DNA of 12,686 bases, from contig CAJGBX010000033.1 in the NCBI GenBank assembly GCA_904501685.1, positions 1 through 12,686 of the forward strand, in the 5' to 3' direction. The position numbers and the translations under genes were made by a program. The notes below the pieces were generated by a model. The model was not told the origin of the DNA. It worked only from the letters and a program-made list of their open reading frames with translations, and searched no databases. Source of the stretch: Clostridiaceae bacterium (GTDB lineage Bacteria; Bacillota; Clostridia; Oscillospirales; Acutalibacteraceae). Below, one piece after another: positions 7,229 to 12,686 of this stretch (the first letter of the stretch is position 1; each line of letters begins with the position of its first letter).

Positions 7229-7243
7229 TACTTTTTTATTTTC

Positions 7244-7279
7244 AAAAAAACCGCAAATTTATCAAAAATCTGCGGTTTT
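7244..7279 (-). terminator. Rho-independent terminator of the yigZ unit
   Basis: A 14-bp stem (7279-7266 with 7260-7247) has a five-base loop and is followed on the minus strand by a run of seven T (7250-7244). One pair is G.U only in minus-strand RNA (position 7270 with 7256) and would be an A/C mismatch in plus-strand RNA, which supports the direction. The stem begins inside the yigZ stop codon. It separates yigZ from dnaG. Confidence 0.88.
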
Positions 7280-7898
7280 AGACCTCTGCAAAGCCCGAAC
7301 CGACAATTTCCGGCTCTAATCTTCCGCAAAAGGTATCTTTAAATTTTAATTTACAGTTTTCGAAATCACCGGCAATAATGGAAAACAAAACGGTTACATC
7401 CTCGGCGAAGTTGTTATCCTTAACCCTGCCACCGCAGTCCGAAATAAGCCTCTCGACGCTCGAATGATCGGAATAAGGACACCTTACGGCAACCTCATAG
7501 CATTCACGCATTATAGCAATGCCTGCATTTTCAACTGCCAAGCCGGCGGCCGCAGTATAAGCCCTTACAAGTCCGCCCGTACCCAATAGCACACCGCCGA
7601 AATAACGTGTGACAACCATACAGCAATCAGTCAAGCCCTGCTTACGCAAAACCTCCAAGGTCGGCATTCCTGCGGTCGAATGAGGCTCACCGTCATCCGA
7701 AAACCGAGTTATATTATTGTCACGCAAAATATACGCATAAACATTATGCCTGGCGCCAAAGGTTTCCTTTTTACGCTTTTCAATAAACGCCAGTGCCTCA
7801 GCCTCGGTGGTGCATGGAATAACGCTTCCGATAAACCGCGAACGTTTTTCCTCATACTCGCCTGAAGCCTTTTGCCTTATGGTTTTATATTCGTTCAT
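7278..7898 (-). CDS. yigZ: IMPACT / YigZ family protein (UPF0029)
   Basis: 206 residues, the usual length for bacterial members. The N-terminal two thirds is the UPF0029 domain with its hallmark stretches TRFSDDGEPHSTAGMPTLEV (about 64-83) and VVTRYFGGVLLGTGGLVRAY (about 95-114). The C-terminal about 70 residues form a small domain (DUF1949-like position) ending in PEIVGSGFAEV. The eukaryotic relative IMPACT inhibits the GCN2 kinase. The bacterial protein's role is not settled, though its fold suggests nucleic-acid or ribosome binding. The start is ATG at 7898, with AGGTG five bases upstream. A TTG at 7919 is also in frame but would sit close to the predicted transcript start and has no binding site. 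It stands alone between the rpmE terminator and its own terminator, so it is likely a single-gene unit. Confidence 0.9.
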   Translation of the reverse strand: MNEYKTIRQKASGEYEEKRSRFIGSVIPCTTEAEALAFIEKRKKETFGARHNVYAYILRDNNITRFSDDGEPHSTAGMPTLEVLRKQGLTDCCMVVTRYFGGVLLGTGGLVRAYTAAAGLAVENAGIAIMRECYEVAVRCPYSDHSSVERLISDCGGRVKDNNFAEDVTVLFSIIAGDFENCKLKFKDTFCGRLEPEIVGSGFAEV

Positions 7899-7921
7899 CT
7901 TCTCACCTGCCAACTGCAAAT

Positions 7922-7927
7922 ATTATA
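7922..7927 (-). promoter_or_regulatory. Possible -10 box for yigZ
   Basis: The minus strand reads a perfect TATAAT, 23 bases before the yigZ ATG and just past the rpmE terminator. No good -35 is found: the spaced hexamer falls in the terminator stem and reads ACTGCG or AACTGC. It may be a weak promoter, or yigZ may depend on readthrough from rpmE. Confidence 0.35.
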
Positions 7928-7933
7928 CCGCTG

Positions 7934-7969
7934 AAAGACAAAGCCGCAGTTGGAATGCAACTGCGGCTT
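7934..7969 (-). terminator. Terminator after rpmE
   Basis: A perfect 12-bp stem (7969-7958 with 7952-7941, G/C-rich core GCCGCAG) encloses a five-base loop, 15 bases past the rpmE stop. The following minus-strand bases TGTCTTT make only a broken T tract, so termination may be incomplete. Confidence 0.75.
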
Positions 7970-7984
7970 AGACTAACGAAACAA

Positions 7985-8191
7985 TTATTTAGCATCCATG
8001 CCAAAACGTTTTTTGAATCTGTCTACACGACCACCGGTATCGACCAACTTCTGTCTGCCGGTAAAAAACGGATGACATTTGGAGCAAATATCCAAACGGA
8101 TATCTTTCTTGGTTGAGCGAGTTTCAAACTCAGCTCCGCAAGCACACTTTACAACAACTGTCTCATACTGCGGATGAATACCCTCTTTCAT
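7985..8191 (-). CDS. rpmE: 50S ribosomal protein L31, zinc-binding (C+) type
   Basis: 68 residues, normal for bacterial L31, a late-assembling protein of the large subunit near the intersubunit bridge. The sequence opens MKEGIHPQYETVVVKCACG. It carries the zinc cysteines Cys16, Cys18, Cys36 and Cys39 (KCACG, ICSKCHPFFTG), so it is the C+ form that depends on zinc, as opposed to the C- form made under zinc limitation. It ends with the family's FKKRFGM. An upstream in-frame start at 8257 would add 22 unconserved residues and coincides with the promoter -35, so it is rejected. The ATG at 8191 is preceded by GGAGAGGGGTGA. It has its own promoter (8257-8229) and terminator, so it is probably a single-gene transcript that may partly read into yigZ. 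Confidence 0.97.
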   Translation of the reverse strand: MKEGIHPQYETVVVKCACGAEFETRSTKKDIRLDICSKCHPFFTGRQKLVDTGGRVDRFKKRFGMDAK

Positions 8192-8195
8192 GTTG

Positions 8196-8209
8196 TCACC
8201 CCTCTCCTT
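8196..8209 (-). promoter_or_regulatory. Purine-rich RBS fixing the rpmE start
   Basis: The minus strand reads AAGGAGAGGGGTGA, ending four bases before ATG at 8191. It offers two overlapping Shine-Dalgarno registers, which suits a highly expressed ribosomal protein. Confidence 0.75.
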
Positions 8210-8228
8210 TTCTTCACATAGTAAAGGA

Positions 8229-8257
8229 ATAATAACACATATTGCTAAAAAAAGCAA
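8229..8257 (-). promoter_or_regulatory. Promoter of rpmE
   Basis: The minus strand reads TTGCTT (8257-8252), a 17-base spacer and TATTAT (8234-8229), with TG one base before the -10 (extended -10). RNA would start near 8222 with a leader of about 30 bases. The rest of the 8192-8287 gap is A/T-rich; I see no convincing terminator for spoIIR in it. Confidence 0.7.
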
Positions 8258-8287
8258 GTACTATTTTTCAATTTTTTAAAATTTTTC

Positions 8288-8962
8288 TTAGCCGAAAATC
8301 CTGGAAAGCTTGGACTTGGTTTTTTCAAAAAGCTCGACCATTTTAAAACGAGCCTTATACTTAGTCGGCTGCTCGACAATTTGAGCGGTTTCATCACTCA
8401 AAACACCCGAAAAACTCTTACCGTCACCTGCTGCCGGCAGGCACACTGCTGGAAACATCACACACCACCAGTTTTTGCCCTTGCCCTCGCCTATCAGAAC
8501 CCTTAAAGCCTCATAAGTGCCTGCCGGCAGTGAAAATCCTTCATAATCTCTTGTTTCAAACACCGTATCGGCAACCTCAACTGTTACGTCATAGTCAAAG
8601 CCGTTCTCGATAATGACATTTTTTGCCTCATCTGTAAAACGGTTAATATTTTCCTTGGCTAAAGCCACCGCCTGTTCTTCGGTTTCACAACCGCCAAACA
8701 CCTCGGTTGATACCGTCAGAAGCATGTCCCTCACCTTTAGCTTAAGTTCTTGGTCGTAAGTCTCATCTGAATTTGCCAAAATATGCAGCCTTAATACATT
8801 GCTTCTTATTTCATCGCATTTAGCATCAAAGCCTGCAATACTCATAGCCAACACCGTTACCAAGGCACAGCAAACCGCCCGAAAGGCTACCCTTCGGTCA
8901 AATTTTTCAGCTATTTTTTTAATAAGTACAAACAAAATAACACTTCCCTTTATTTTTTTCAC
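8288..8962 (-). CDS. spoIIR: Stage II sporulation protein R (SpoIIR)
   Basis: 224 residues. SpoIIR is made in the forespore under sigma F and exported across the septum, where it triggers SpoIIGA to cleave pro-sigma E in the mother cell. A hydrophobic segment at about 25-44 (AFRAVCCALVTVLAMSIAGF) after a Lys/Arg-rich start fits a signal or anchor. The conserved block VLRLHILANSDETYDQELKL at 56-75 and the Trp motif GKNWWCVMFP at 162-171 are hallmarks. The start is uncertain. GTG at 8962 gives a natural MKKIKG opening but has no Shine-Dalgarno. TTG at 8935 has AAGGG ten bases upstream and gives a protein nine residues shorter. A 13-bp inverted repeat brackets this region. It follows ispE by 37 bases, a neighbour relation also seen in Clostridium. 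I could not assign a sigma F promoter. The gene shows that the organism descends from an endospore former. Confidence 0.93.
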   Translation of the reverse strand: MKKIKGSVILFVLIKKIAEKFDRRVAFRAVCCALVTVLAMSIAGFDAKCDEIRSNVLRLHILANSDETYDQELKLKVRDMLLTVSTEVFGGCETEEQAVALAKENINRFTDEAKNVIIENGFDYDVTVEVADTVFETRDYEGFSLPAGTYEALRVLIGEGKGKNWWCVMFPAVCLPAAGDGKSFSGVLSDETAQIVEQPTKYKARFKMVELFEKTKSKLSRIFG

Positions 8963-8989
8963 AAAAATTATTGGCAGAAGTGTTATTTT
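8934..8989 (-). repeat. 13-bp perfect inverted repeat bracketing the spoIIR start
   Basis: AAAATAACACTTC at 8934-8946 is the exact reverse complement of GAAGTGTTATTTT at 8977-8989, separated by 30 bases. In spoIIR RNA the arms could form a stem whose loop holds the GTG start. A small inner A/U stem (ATTTTT with AAAAAT) puts GTG in its own loop. The 3' arm covers part of the AAGGGAAG site and two bases of the TTG alternative start. It could control translation, act as a weak attenuator before TTTTGTTTG, or be a protein-binding dyad. Confidence 0.6.
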
Positions 8990-8999
8990 CTAATCAATA

Positions 9000-9851
9000 T
9001 TAAATTATTTCGTTACCGGAAACAGTCGGCTCACATAAAAAGCTTTCAAAACCTAAAAATTCAAGCTCTTTTAAAGTCATAACCGCACAGTTTGGATTAT
9101 CAAAAACCGCTATAACCGACGGACCTGCTCCCGAAAGGCCGCAATAAACTGCATTATAATAGCTTGTCACCCTGCGCGCTTCATTTAAAGCGGTCGGGTC
9201 CGAAACCGATTCAAAGCAGTTGTAGGCACCCTTGAATATTTCCTTAAGGTTTTTACCTACAAGCCCCGATTTTATACTCTTTACATCACTTTTTTTACGG
9301 CCATTATCACTGTCCAAGGCTCGGTACATATCACCCGTCGAGCTTTTTTTACCCTTTTTGGCTATAACAATATAGCAATCAGGCAAATTGGGCAGCTCGG
9401 TCATAATTTCACCGATACCCTCGCAAAGCTTGGTGCCGCCAACCATACAAAACGGAACATCGGCGCCCAAGGCTAAACCTATTTCCAACAACTGCTCAGC
9501 GGTTAACGGCTTACCGTAAAGCTCATTCAGACCTGTTAGCACTGCACCTGCATCGGTACTACCGCCGCCAAGTCCTGCAGCTAACGGAATATGCTTTTCG
9601 ATAAAAATATCAGCACCGCCCAGTATACCTGCCGTAGCAAAAAAACTTTGAGCCGCCTTAAAGCAAAGGTTATCCTCACCGTTTATCGAAGTGTCAGAGC
9701 ACCTGACCTTAATTGTATCGGTCCTTTTTATTTCAACTATATCACAAAGCGATACCGACTGAAAAACTGAGCACAAGGTGTGATATCCGTCGGCACGTTT
9801 TCCAATAACATCAAGTGATAAATTTACTTTCGCAAATGCTTTCAGCTTCAT
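9000..9851 (-). CDS. ispE: 4-diphosphocytidyl-2-C-methyl-D-erythritol kinase IspE
   Basis: 283 residues, standard length. IspE phosphorylates the 2-hydroxyl of CDP-methylerythritol with ATP in the MEP pathway to isoprenoid precursors, in the cytoplasm. It is a GHMP kinase: KAFAKVNLSLDV at the start includes the substrate lysine Lys8; the glycine-rich ATP loop is PLAAGLGGGSTDAGAV at 89-104; the catalytic aspartate is Asp131 in LGADVPFC; GTKLCEGIGE at 139-148 is a family motif; and GLSGAGPSVIAVF near the C-terminus is GHMP motif 3. All expected residues are present. The ATG at 9851 overlaps the TGA of the aminotransferase in an ATGA junction, so the two are coupled; GGAAG lies upstream. spoIIR follows after 37 bases. 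The presence of IspE indicates that this organism uses the MEP route. Confidence 0.97.
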   Translation of the reverse strand: MKLKAFAKVNLSLDVIGKRADGYHTLCSVFQSVSLCDIVEIKRTDTIKVRCSDTSINGEDNLCFKAAQSFFATAGILGGADIFIEKHIPLAAGLGGGSTDAGAVLTGLNELYGKPLTAEQLLEIGLALGADVPFCMVGGTKLCEGIGEIMTELPNLPDCYIVIAKKGKKSSTGDMYRALDSDNGRKKSDVKSIKSGLVGKNLKEIFKGAYNCFESVSDPTALNEARRVTSYYNAVYCGLSGAGPSVIAVFDNPNCAVMTLKELEFLGFESFLCEPTVSGNEII

Positions 9852-11023
9852 TTTTTTATATCTTCCAAAAATTCGCCGATACGCCTTAAGGCTTCCTTAA
9901 TATGGCTGACCGAATAGCAATATGATGCTCTGACATAGCCTTCACCGCTTTCACCAAAGGCGTTACCCGGCACTATTGCAACCTTTTTAGAATACAACAG
10001 CTTTTCACAGAACTCCTCCGACGACATACCGCTGGACTTAATGCTCGGAAAAGCATAAAAAGCACCCTGCGGCTCAAAGCAATCCAATCCGAGATTTCTA
10101 AAGCCGTTAACCATAAGCCGGCGACGCATATCGTATTCCTCAACCATTTTTTCAATGTCATTCCGCCCATTTTTCAGTGCCTCAATAGCGGCATACTGCG
10201 AGGTAGTCGGCGCTGACATAATGGCAAACTGATGAATTTTAGTCATTTGACTTAAAATCGGCTCGGGACCGCAGGCATAACCCATACGCCAGCCGGTCAT
10301 TGAATAGGCTTTTGAAAAACCGTTTATAACAACCGTTCTTTCTTTCATTCCGTCAATCGACGAAATCGAGCAATGACGGTTGCCGGTATAGGTAAGCTCG
10401 GAATAAATTTCATCCGAAATGACGGCAATTGAAGTATCCCTTAAAACCTCGGCAATATCCTCTAAATCCTCACGCTCCATAATAGCACCGGTTGGGTTAC
10501 CGGGGTAAGGCAACACTAAAAGCTTGGTTTTATCGGTAATATGTGCCTTTAATTCCTCGGCAGTTAATCTAAAACGATTTTCTGCCTTGGTCGGAATAGC
10601 TACCGGAACACCGCCTGCCAAACGCACAATAGGGCCATAGCAAACAAAGCTCGGTTCAACTATAAGCACCTCGTCACCGGCCCCCACAATGGCACGGATA
10701 GCAGCATCAATAGCCTCACTTCCGCCGACCGAAATTAAAATTTCGTGTTGCGGGTCATAAGAAACACCGCTCTGCTCCTTCATATAGTCGGCAACGGCTT
10801 TACGCAGCTCAATCAAGCCCCAGTTAGAGGTATATTTTGTTTTGCCGTCCTGCAGAGACTTTATACCGGCTTGACGTATGTGCCACGGAGTTTGAAAATC
10901 CGGCTCACCCACGCCTAAGGAGATAACATCATCCATCTCGGCGGCAATATCGAAAAATTTTCTGATACCCGACGGCTTTATCTCGAGCACCGTAGGGTTT
11001 AAGAGCTTATTATAGTCAATCAA
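9848..11023 (-). CDS. PLP-dependent class I/II aminotransferase (alanine/aspartate type)
   Basis: 391 residues, fold type I. The Schiff-base lysine is Lys238 in NGFSKAYSMTGWRMGY, Asn176 is in PYPGNPTGAI, Asp204 and Tyr207 are in ISDEIYSEL, and the C-terminal carboxylate-binding arginine is Arg365 in GYVRASYCYS. The start (IKPSGIRKFFDIAAEMDDVI, LGVGEPDFQTP) matches the AspC/PatA/AlaT-like branch common in Firmicutes. The likely reaction is transfer of an amino group between an amino acid and 2-oxoglutarate. Because the gene directly upstream encodes an Lrp/AsnC regulator with an ATGA overlap, as in the Bacillus alaR-alaT pair, alanine is a plausible substrate, but this is inference. Aspartate or aromatic substrates are not excluded. 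Its stop overlaps the ispE start. No residue is missing. Confidence 0.93.
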   Translation of the reverse strand: MIDYNKLLNPTVLEIKPSGIRKFFDIAAEMDDVISLGVGEPDFQTPWHIRQAGIKSLQDGKTKYTSNWGLIELRKAVADYMKEQSGVSYDPQHEILISVGGSEAIDAAIRAIVGAGDEVLIVEPSFVCYGPIVRLAGGVPVAIPTKAENRFRLTAEELKAHITDKTKLLVLPYPGNPTGAIMEREDLEDIAEVLRDTSIAVISDEIYSELTYTGNRHCSISSIDGMKERTVVINGFSKAYSMTGWRMGYACGPEPILSQMTKIHQFAIMSAPTTSQYAAIEALKNGRNDIEKMVEEYDMRRRLMVNGFRNLGLDCFEPQGAFYAFPSIKSSGMSSEEFCEKLLYSKKVAIVPGNAFGESGEGYVRASYCYSVSHIKEALRRIGEFLEDIKK

Positions 11024-11502
11024 AACGAAATCTTCTCCCTATCATCGGTCTCGTCGCCGATAAGCTCAATATCAAGCTCCTTATAACGGCGAAGGATAAA
11101 GTGTGTAGCGGTCGAAACAACGTATTTCATAGGTGCCAGTTGTTTTGCGACAAACATAGCAACCTCTTGGAAGGTTTTACCCTTAACAATAACACAAAGG
11201 TCATAGCCGCCCGACATTAGATATACCGTTTCAACCTCGGGATACTTTTTAACCTCATCAGCAATCTGCTCGAAGCCAACATCGGGCTGAGGCTCAACCT
11301 TAAGCTCGATAATTGCCGAAACCATAGCACTGTCCAAACGCTCCCAATCAATGACCGCCTTGTAGCCGCGAATAAGACCGTCACGCTCCATTTCGTCAAC
11401 CTCAGCCTTAACCTGTTCCTCGGAAAGACCGGTCATAACCGAAAGCTCATTTACGGTATAACGTGCATTTTTGCTCAAAAGCTTTAATAATTTTACGTTC
11501 AT
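11020..11502 (-). CDS. Lrp/AsnC family transcriptional regulator
   Basis: 160 residues, the family length. Residues 1-60 form a winged helix-turn-helix (LLKLLSKNARYTVNELSVMT, GLSEEQVKAEVDEMERDGLI, then RGYKAVIDWERL). Residues 61-140 form the ligand-sensing RAM domain (SAIIELKVEPQPDVGFEQIA, VETVYLMSGGYDLCVIVKG). An acidic tail (about 141-160) encodes the overlap with the aminotransferase. Such proteins form dimers and higher oligomers that respond to amino acids. The ATG at 11502 has AAGGAG seven bases upstream, overlapping the stop of the PHP gene. By position it probably controls its own operon in response to an amino acid made or consumed by the partner enzyme, as AlaR does for alanine in Bacillus. 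No operator site could be picked out with confidence. Confidence 0.93.
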   Translation of the reverse strand: MNVKLLKLLSKNARYTVNELSVMTGLSEEQVKAEVDEMERDGLIRGYKAVIDWERLDSAMVSAIIELKVEPQPDVGFEQIADEVKKYPEVETVYLMSGGYDLCVIVKGKTFQEVAMFVAKQLAPMKYVVSTATHFILRRYKELDIELIGDETDDREKISF

Positions 11503-11513
11503 ATTTATACTCC

Positions 11514-12344
11514 TTAATATATCGAAATCTGCATAGGCTTGCGATTTTTATATACAGTTACACACTCAAAACCGGCCAACCTTGCCATATCATAGGCTAA
11601 ATCAACTCGGTCACCCACGCGAGATGACTGATGTGCGTCCGAGCCGACGGTTATATACTCACCGCCAAGCTCACGAAAACGCTTGACAATTTCTATATCG
11701 GGGTGAAAATTATAATTCTTACCACCCATTTCAAACGGCTCACAAGCGGTGTTTATTTCCAAAGCCTTGCCGTTCTTAGCTAACGTTTTCAGAATTGCAT
11801 CTATTTTTTCTTGGTAATCCTCGAGCTTAAAATCAGCCAAAAGCTCGGCAGGATAGTACCTGAAAGGATAGGTTAAATGTGCCAATGAATCAAACCCATT
11901 CCACTGTACTGTTTCCAAAATCTCATCCAAATAACGCGGAATCAAATACTCCGGACGGTTAGTTTCCCTCGAAAAATCATAATGCCCGAAACTGACCTTT
12001 TTACCCTTGATACGGTGTACCGATGCCAACACAAAATCAAAACCGTTCTTCAAAACATCATCAACCGCTTCCAAATTGCGTGCCGGTGAACCTAATTCAA
12101 TACCGCAAATAACCTCAATCTGGCCTTTAAAAATCATCTGTGCCTTTTTAACCTCAAAGGCTGACTGACGGCAAATGATATCCTGCTTAACCGATTTATA
12201 GCCAATGCAATCGCAATGGTCGGTCACCGCAATCGCCTTCAAGCCCTTAGCAACCGCCTTTTCACAAAGCAGAGTTACCGAATGGTCTGCATCATGCGAA
12301 TTGTCGGAATGAATATGCATATCCATCAGATTACTGTAGCCCAC
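11514..12344 (-). CDS. PHP-domain phosphatase, HisJ/HisK histidinol-phosphatase-like
   Basis: 276 residues from the chosen start. The metal ligands of the PHP fold are visible: His10 and His12 in MDMHIHSDNSHD, Asp42-His43 in VTDHCD, Glu83 in CGIELGS, His110 in LASVHRIKG, a His in SLAHLTYPF, and the final SDAHQSSRVGD. These proteins use a two- or three-metal site to hydrolyse phosphomonoesters. Histidinol phosphate is the best-known substrate for this length class, but no other histidine gene is nearby, so the substrate is uncertain. The start is GTG at 12344, six bases after GGAGGG; a TTG at 12371 is in frame but lacks such a site and adds nine unconserved residues. It is the first gene of the operon that runs through the Lrp regulator, aminotransferase, ispE and spoIIR, behind two promoter candidates. 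Confidence 0.9.
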   Translation of the reverse strand: MGYSNLMDMHIHSDNSHDADHSVTLLCEKAVAKGLKAIAVTDHCDCIGYKSVKQDIICRQSAFEVKKAQMIFKGQIEVICGIELGSPARNLEAVDDVLKNGFDFVLASVHRIKGKKVSFGHYDFSRETNRPEYLIPRYLDEILETVQWNGFDSLAHLTYPFRYYPAELLADFKLEDYQEKIDAILKTLAKNGKALEINTACEPFEMGGKNYNFHPDIEIVKRFRELGGEYITVGSDAHQSSRVGDRVDLAYDMARLAGFECVTVYKNRKPMQISIY

Positions 12345-12350
12345 CGATAT

Positions 12351-12356
12351 CCCTCC
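12351..12356 (-). promoter_or_regulatory. RBS fixing the GTG start of the PHP gene
   Basis: The minus strand reads GGAGGG, six bases upstream of GTG at 12344. It decides between the GTG and the in-frame TTG at 12371. Confidence 0.78.
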
Positions 12357-12383
12357 AAGAAAACAATACAATAATTCATCATA

Positions 12384-12412
12384 ATAATACCACGAATATT
12401 ATACGATTACAA
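12384..12412 (-). promoter_or_regulatory. Proximal promoter of the PHP-lrp-aminotransferase-ispE-spoIIR operon
   Basis: The minus strand reads TTGTAA (12412-12407), a 17-base spacer and TATTAT (12389-12384), with an extended TG one base before the -10. RNA would start near 12377, about 33 bases before the GTG start. Confidence 0.6.
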
Positions 12413-12426
12413 GTATTTTACAACAA
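12398..12426 (-). promoter_or_regulatory. Distal promoter of the same operon, overlapping the first
   Basis: The minus strand reads TTGTTG (12426-12421), a 17-base spacer and a perfect TATAAT (12403-12398). Its -35 abuts the T tract of the upstream terminator and its -10 lies in the spacer of the proximal promoter, so the two should compete for polymerase. Confidence 0.5.
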
Positions 12427-12455
12427 AAAAACGCCGTAGATTAATCTACGGCGTT
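12424..12455 (-). terminator. Rho-independent terminator after the antiporter gene
   Basis: A perfect palindrome at 12430-12455 (13-base arms, core CGCCGTAGA with TCTACGGCG) folds into a strong hairpin whose loop is made by opening the central ATTAAT. On the minus strand it runs into seven T (12430-12424). It lies about 17 bases past the stop at 12473. Confidence 0.92.
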
Positions 12456-12472
12456 AAAACATTAAGCATTAT

Positions 12473-12686
12473 TTATTTTTTTGCACTCTTAGCGGCGACC
12501 AGCTTGTTCTCACGACGGTTTTTGACCTCATCGGTTTTCGGCTTAATTTCTCCTGCGGCAGTAAGTGCCATGCGGGTCATAACAGGACCAAACAGCTCAT
12601 AAATCAGCACTGCAAACAATGTGATATTCCGCACCAAAGCACCCTCAGTCGGCAGCTGTGCGGCAACTGTAGCACACATACCCAAA
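12473..12686 (-). CDS. C-terminal end of a probable cation:proton antiporter (5' part beyond the window)
   Basis: Only the last 70 codons before the stop are visible; the codon at the edge is TTG inside the gene, not a start. A hydrophobic segment NITLFAVLIYELFGPVMTRMAL (about residues 20-41 of the fragment) looks like the last membrane helix. The words IYELFGP and TRMALTAAGEI resemble the ends of CPA-type Na+/H+ or Kef-like antiporters of Clostridia. A basic cytoplasmic tail KNRRENKLVAAKSAKK follows. The assignment rests on a short stretch recalled from the family and is moderate; another multi-pass transporter is possible. The gene ends in a strong terminator, so it is transcriptionally separate from the operon to its left. 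Confidence 0.55.
   Translation of the reverse strand, partial: LGMCATVAAQLPTEGALVRNITLFAVLIYELFGPVMTRMALTAAGEIKPKTDEVKNRRENKLVAAKSAKK

Noticed and set aside
8963..8999. Possible sigma F promoter for spoIIR
   Set aside because: Expected from the biology, but no pair resembling the sigma F -35 and -10 elements could be found in the gap or the end of ispE, so I do not annotate one.
12372..12472. The strong palindrome considered as an operator or attachment site
   Set aside because: Its place just after a stop codon, G/C-rich arms and following T run are explained by an ordinary Rho-independent terminator.
1..12686. CRISPR array, tRNA, riboswitch, insertion sequence, toxin-antitoxin or defence genes
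   Set aside because: No repeated spacer pattern, cloverleaf, long structured leader, transposase or terminal repeats were seen; gene content is core housekeeping throughout with even codon use.

Overview
The window carries a block of about fourteen protein genes, all on the minus strand. It reads as the chromosome of a spore-forming, anaerobic Gram-positive bacterium of the class Clostridia, probably close to the Oscillospiraceae/Ruminococcaceae. The grounds are a dnaG-rpoD-trmK order like that of Bacillus and Clostridium, a spoIIR gene, strong GGAGG-type ribosome binding sites, mid-range base composition judged by eye, and small cysteine proteins (TSCPD and DUF1858 families) typical of anaerobic Firmicutes. 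The genus is inference; no rRNA is present. I see no tRNA, rRNA, riboswitch, CRISPR array, insertion sequence or phage gene, and no gene-free stretch over 300 bases.

Transcription runs from high to low coordinates. At the right edge (12473-12686) is the C-terminal end of a probable cation:proton antiporter, closed by a palindromic terminator. Two overlapping promoter candidates then precede a compact operon: PHP-domain phosphatase, Lrp/AsnC regulator, class I aminotransferase, ispE and spoIIR (12344 down to 8288). The last four junctions are a stop/RBS overlap, two ATGA overlaps and a 37-base gap. The regulator and aminotransferase look like the alaR-alaT type pair of Bacillus. A 13-bp perfect inverted repeat brackets the start of spoIIR.

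Next come two short units. rpmE (ribosomal protein L31) has its own promoter and terminator. An IMPACT/YigZ-family gene has a terminator that overlaps its stop codon.

The left part is the macromolecular synthesis operon: dnaG (primase), rpoD/sigA (primary sigma factor, with a good internal promoter), a TSCPD protein, an unrecognised 182-residue protein, a DUF1858 CxxC protein, trmK (tRNA A22 methyltransferase), rqcH (ribosome quality control, NFACT family) and a sugar-phosphate isomerase/epimerase cut by the left edge. It links replication priming, transcription initiation, tRNA modification and rescue of stalled ribosomes. The three small genes between rpoD and trmK are the least explained part.

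Most of the window is conserved housekeeping DNA, and I found no clear new defence or mobile system. The best leads are the three-gene insert after rpoD, the spoIIR start-site hairpin, the Glu-Arg pair in RqcH where the Bacillus protein has Asp-Arg, and the repeated CGAAA half-sites upstream of dnaG.
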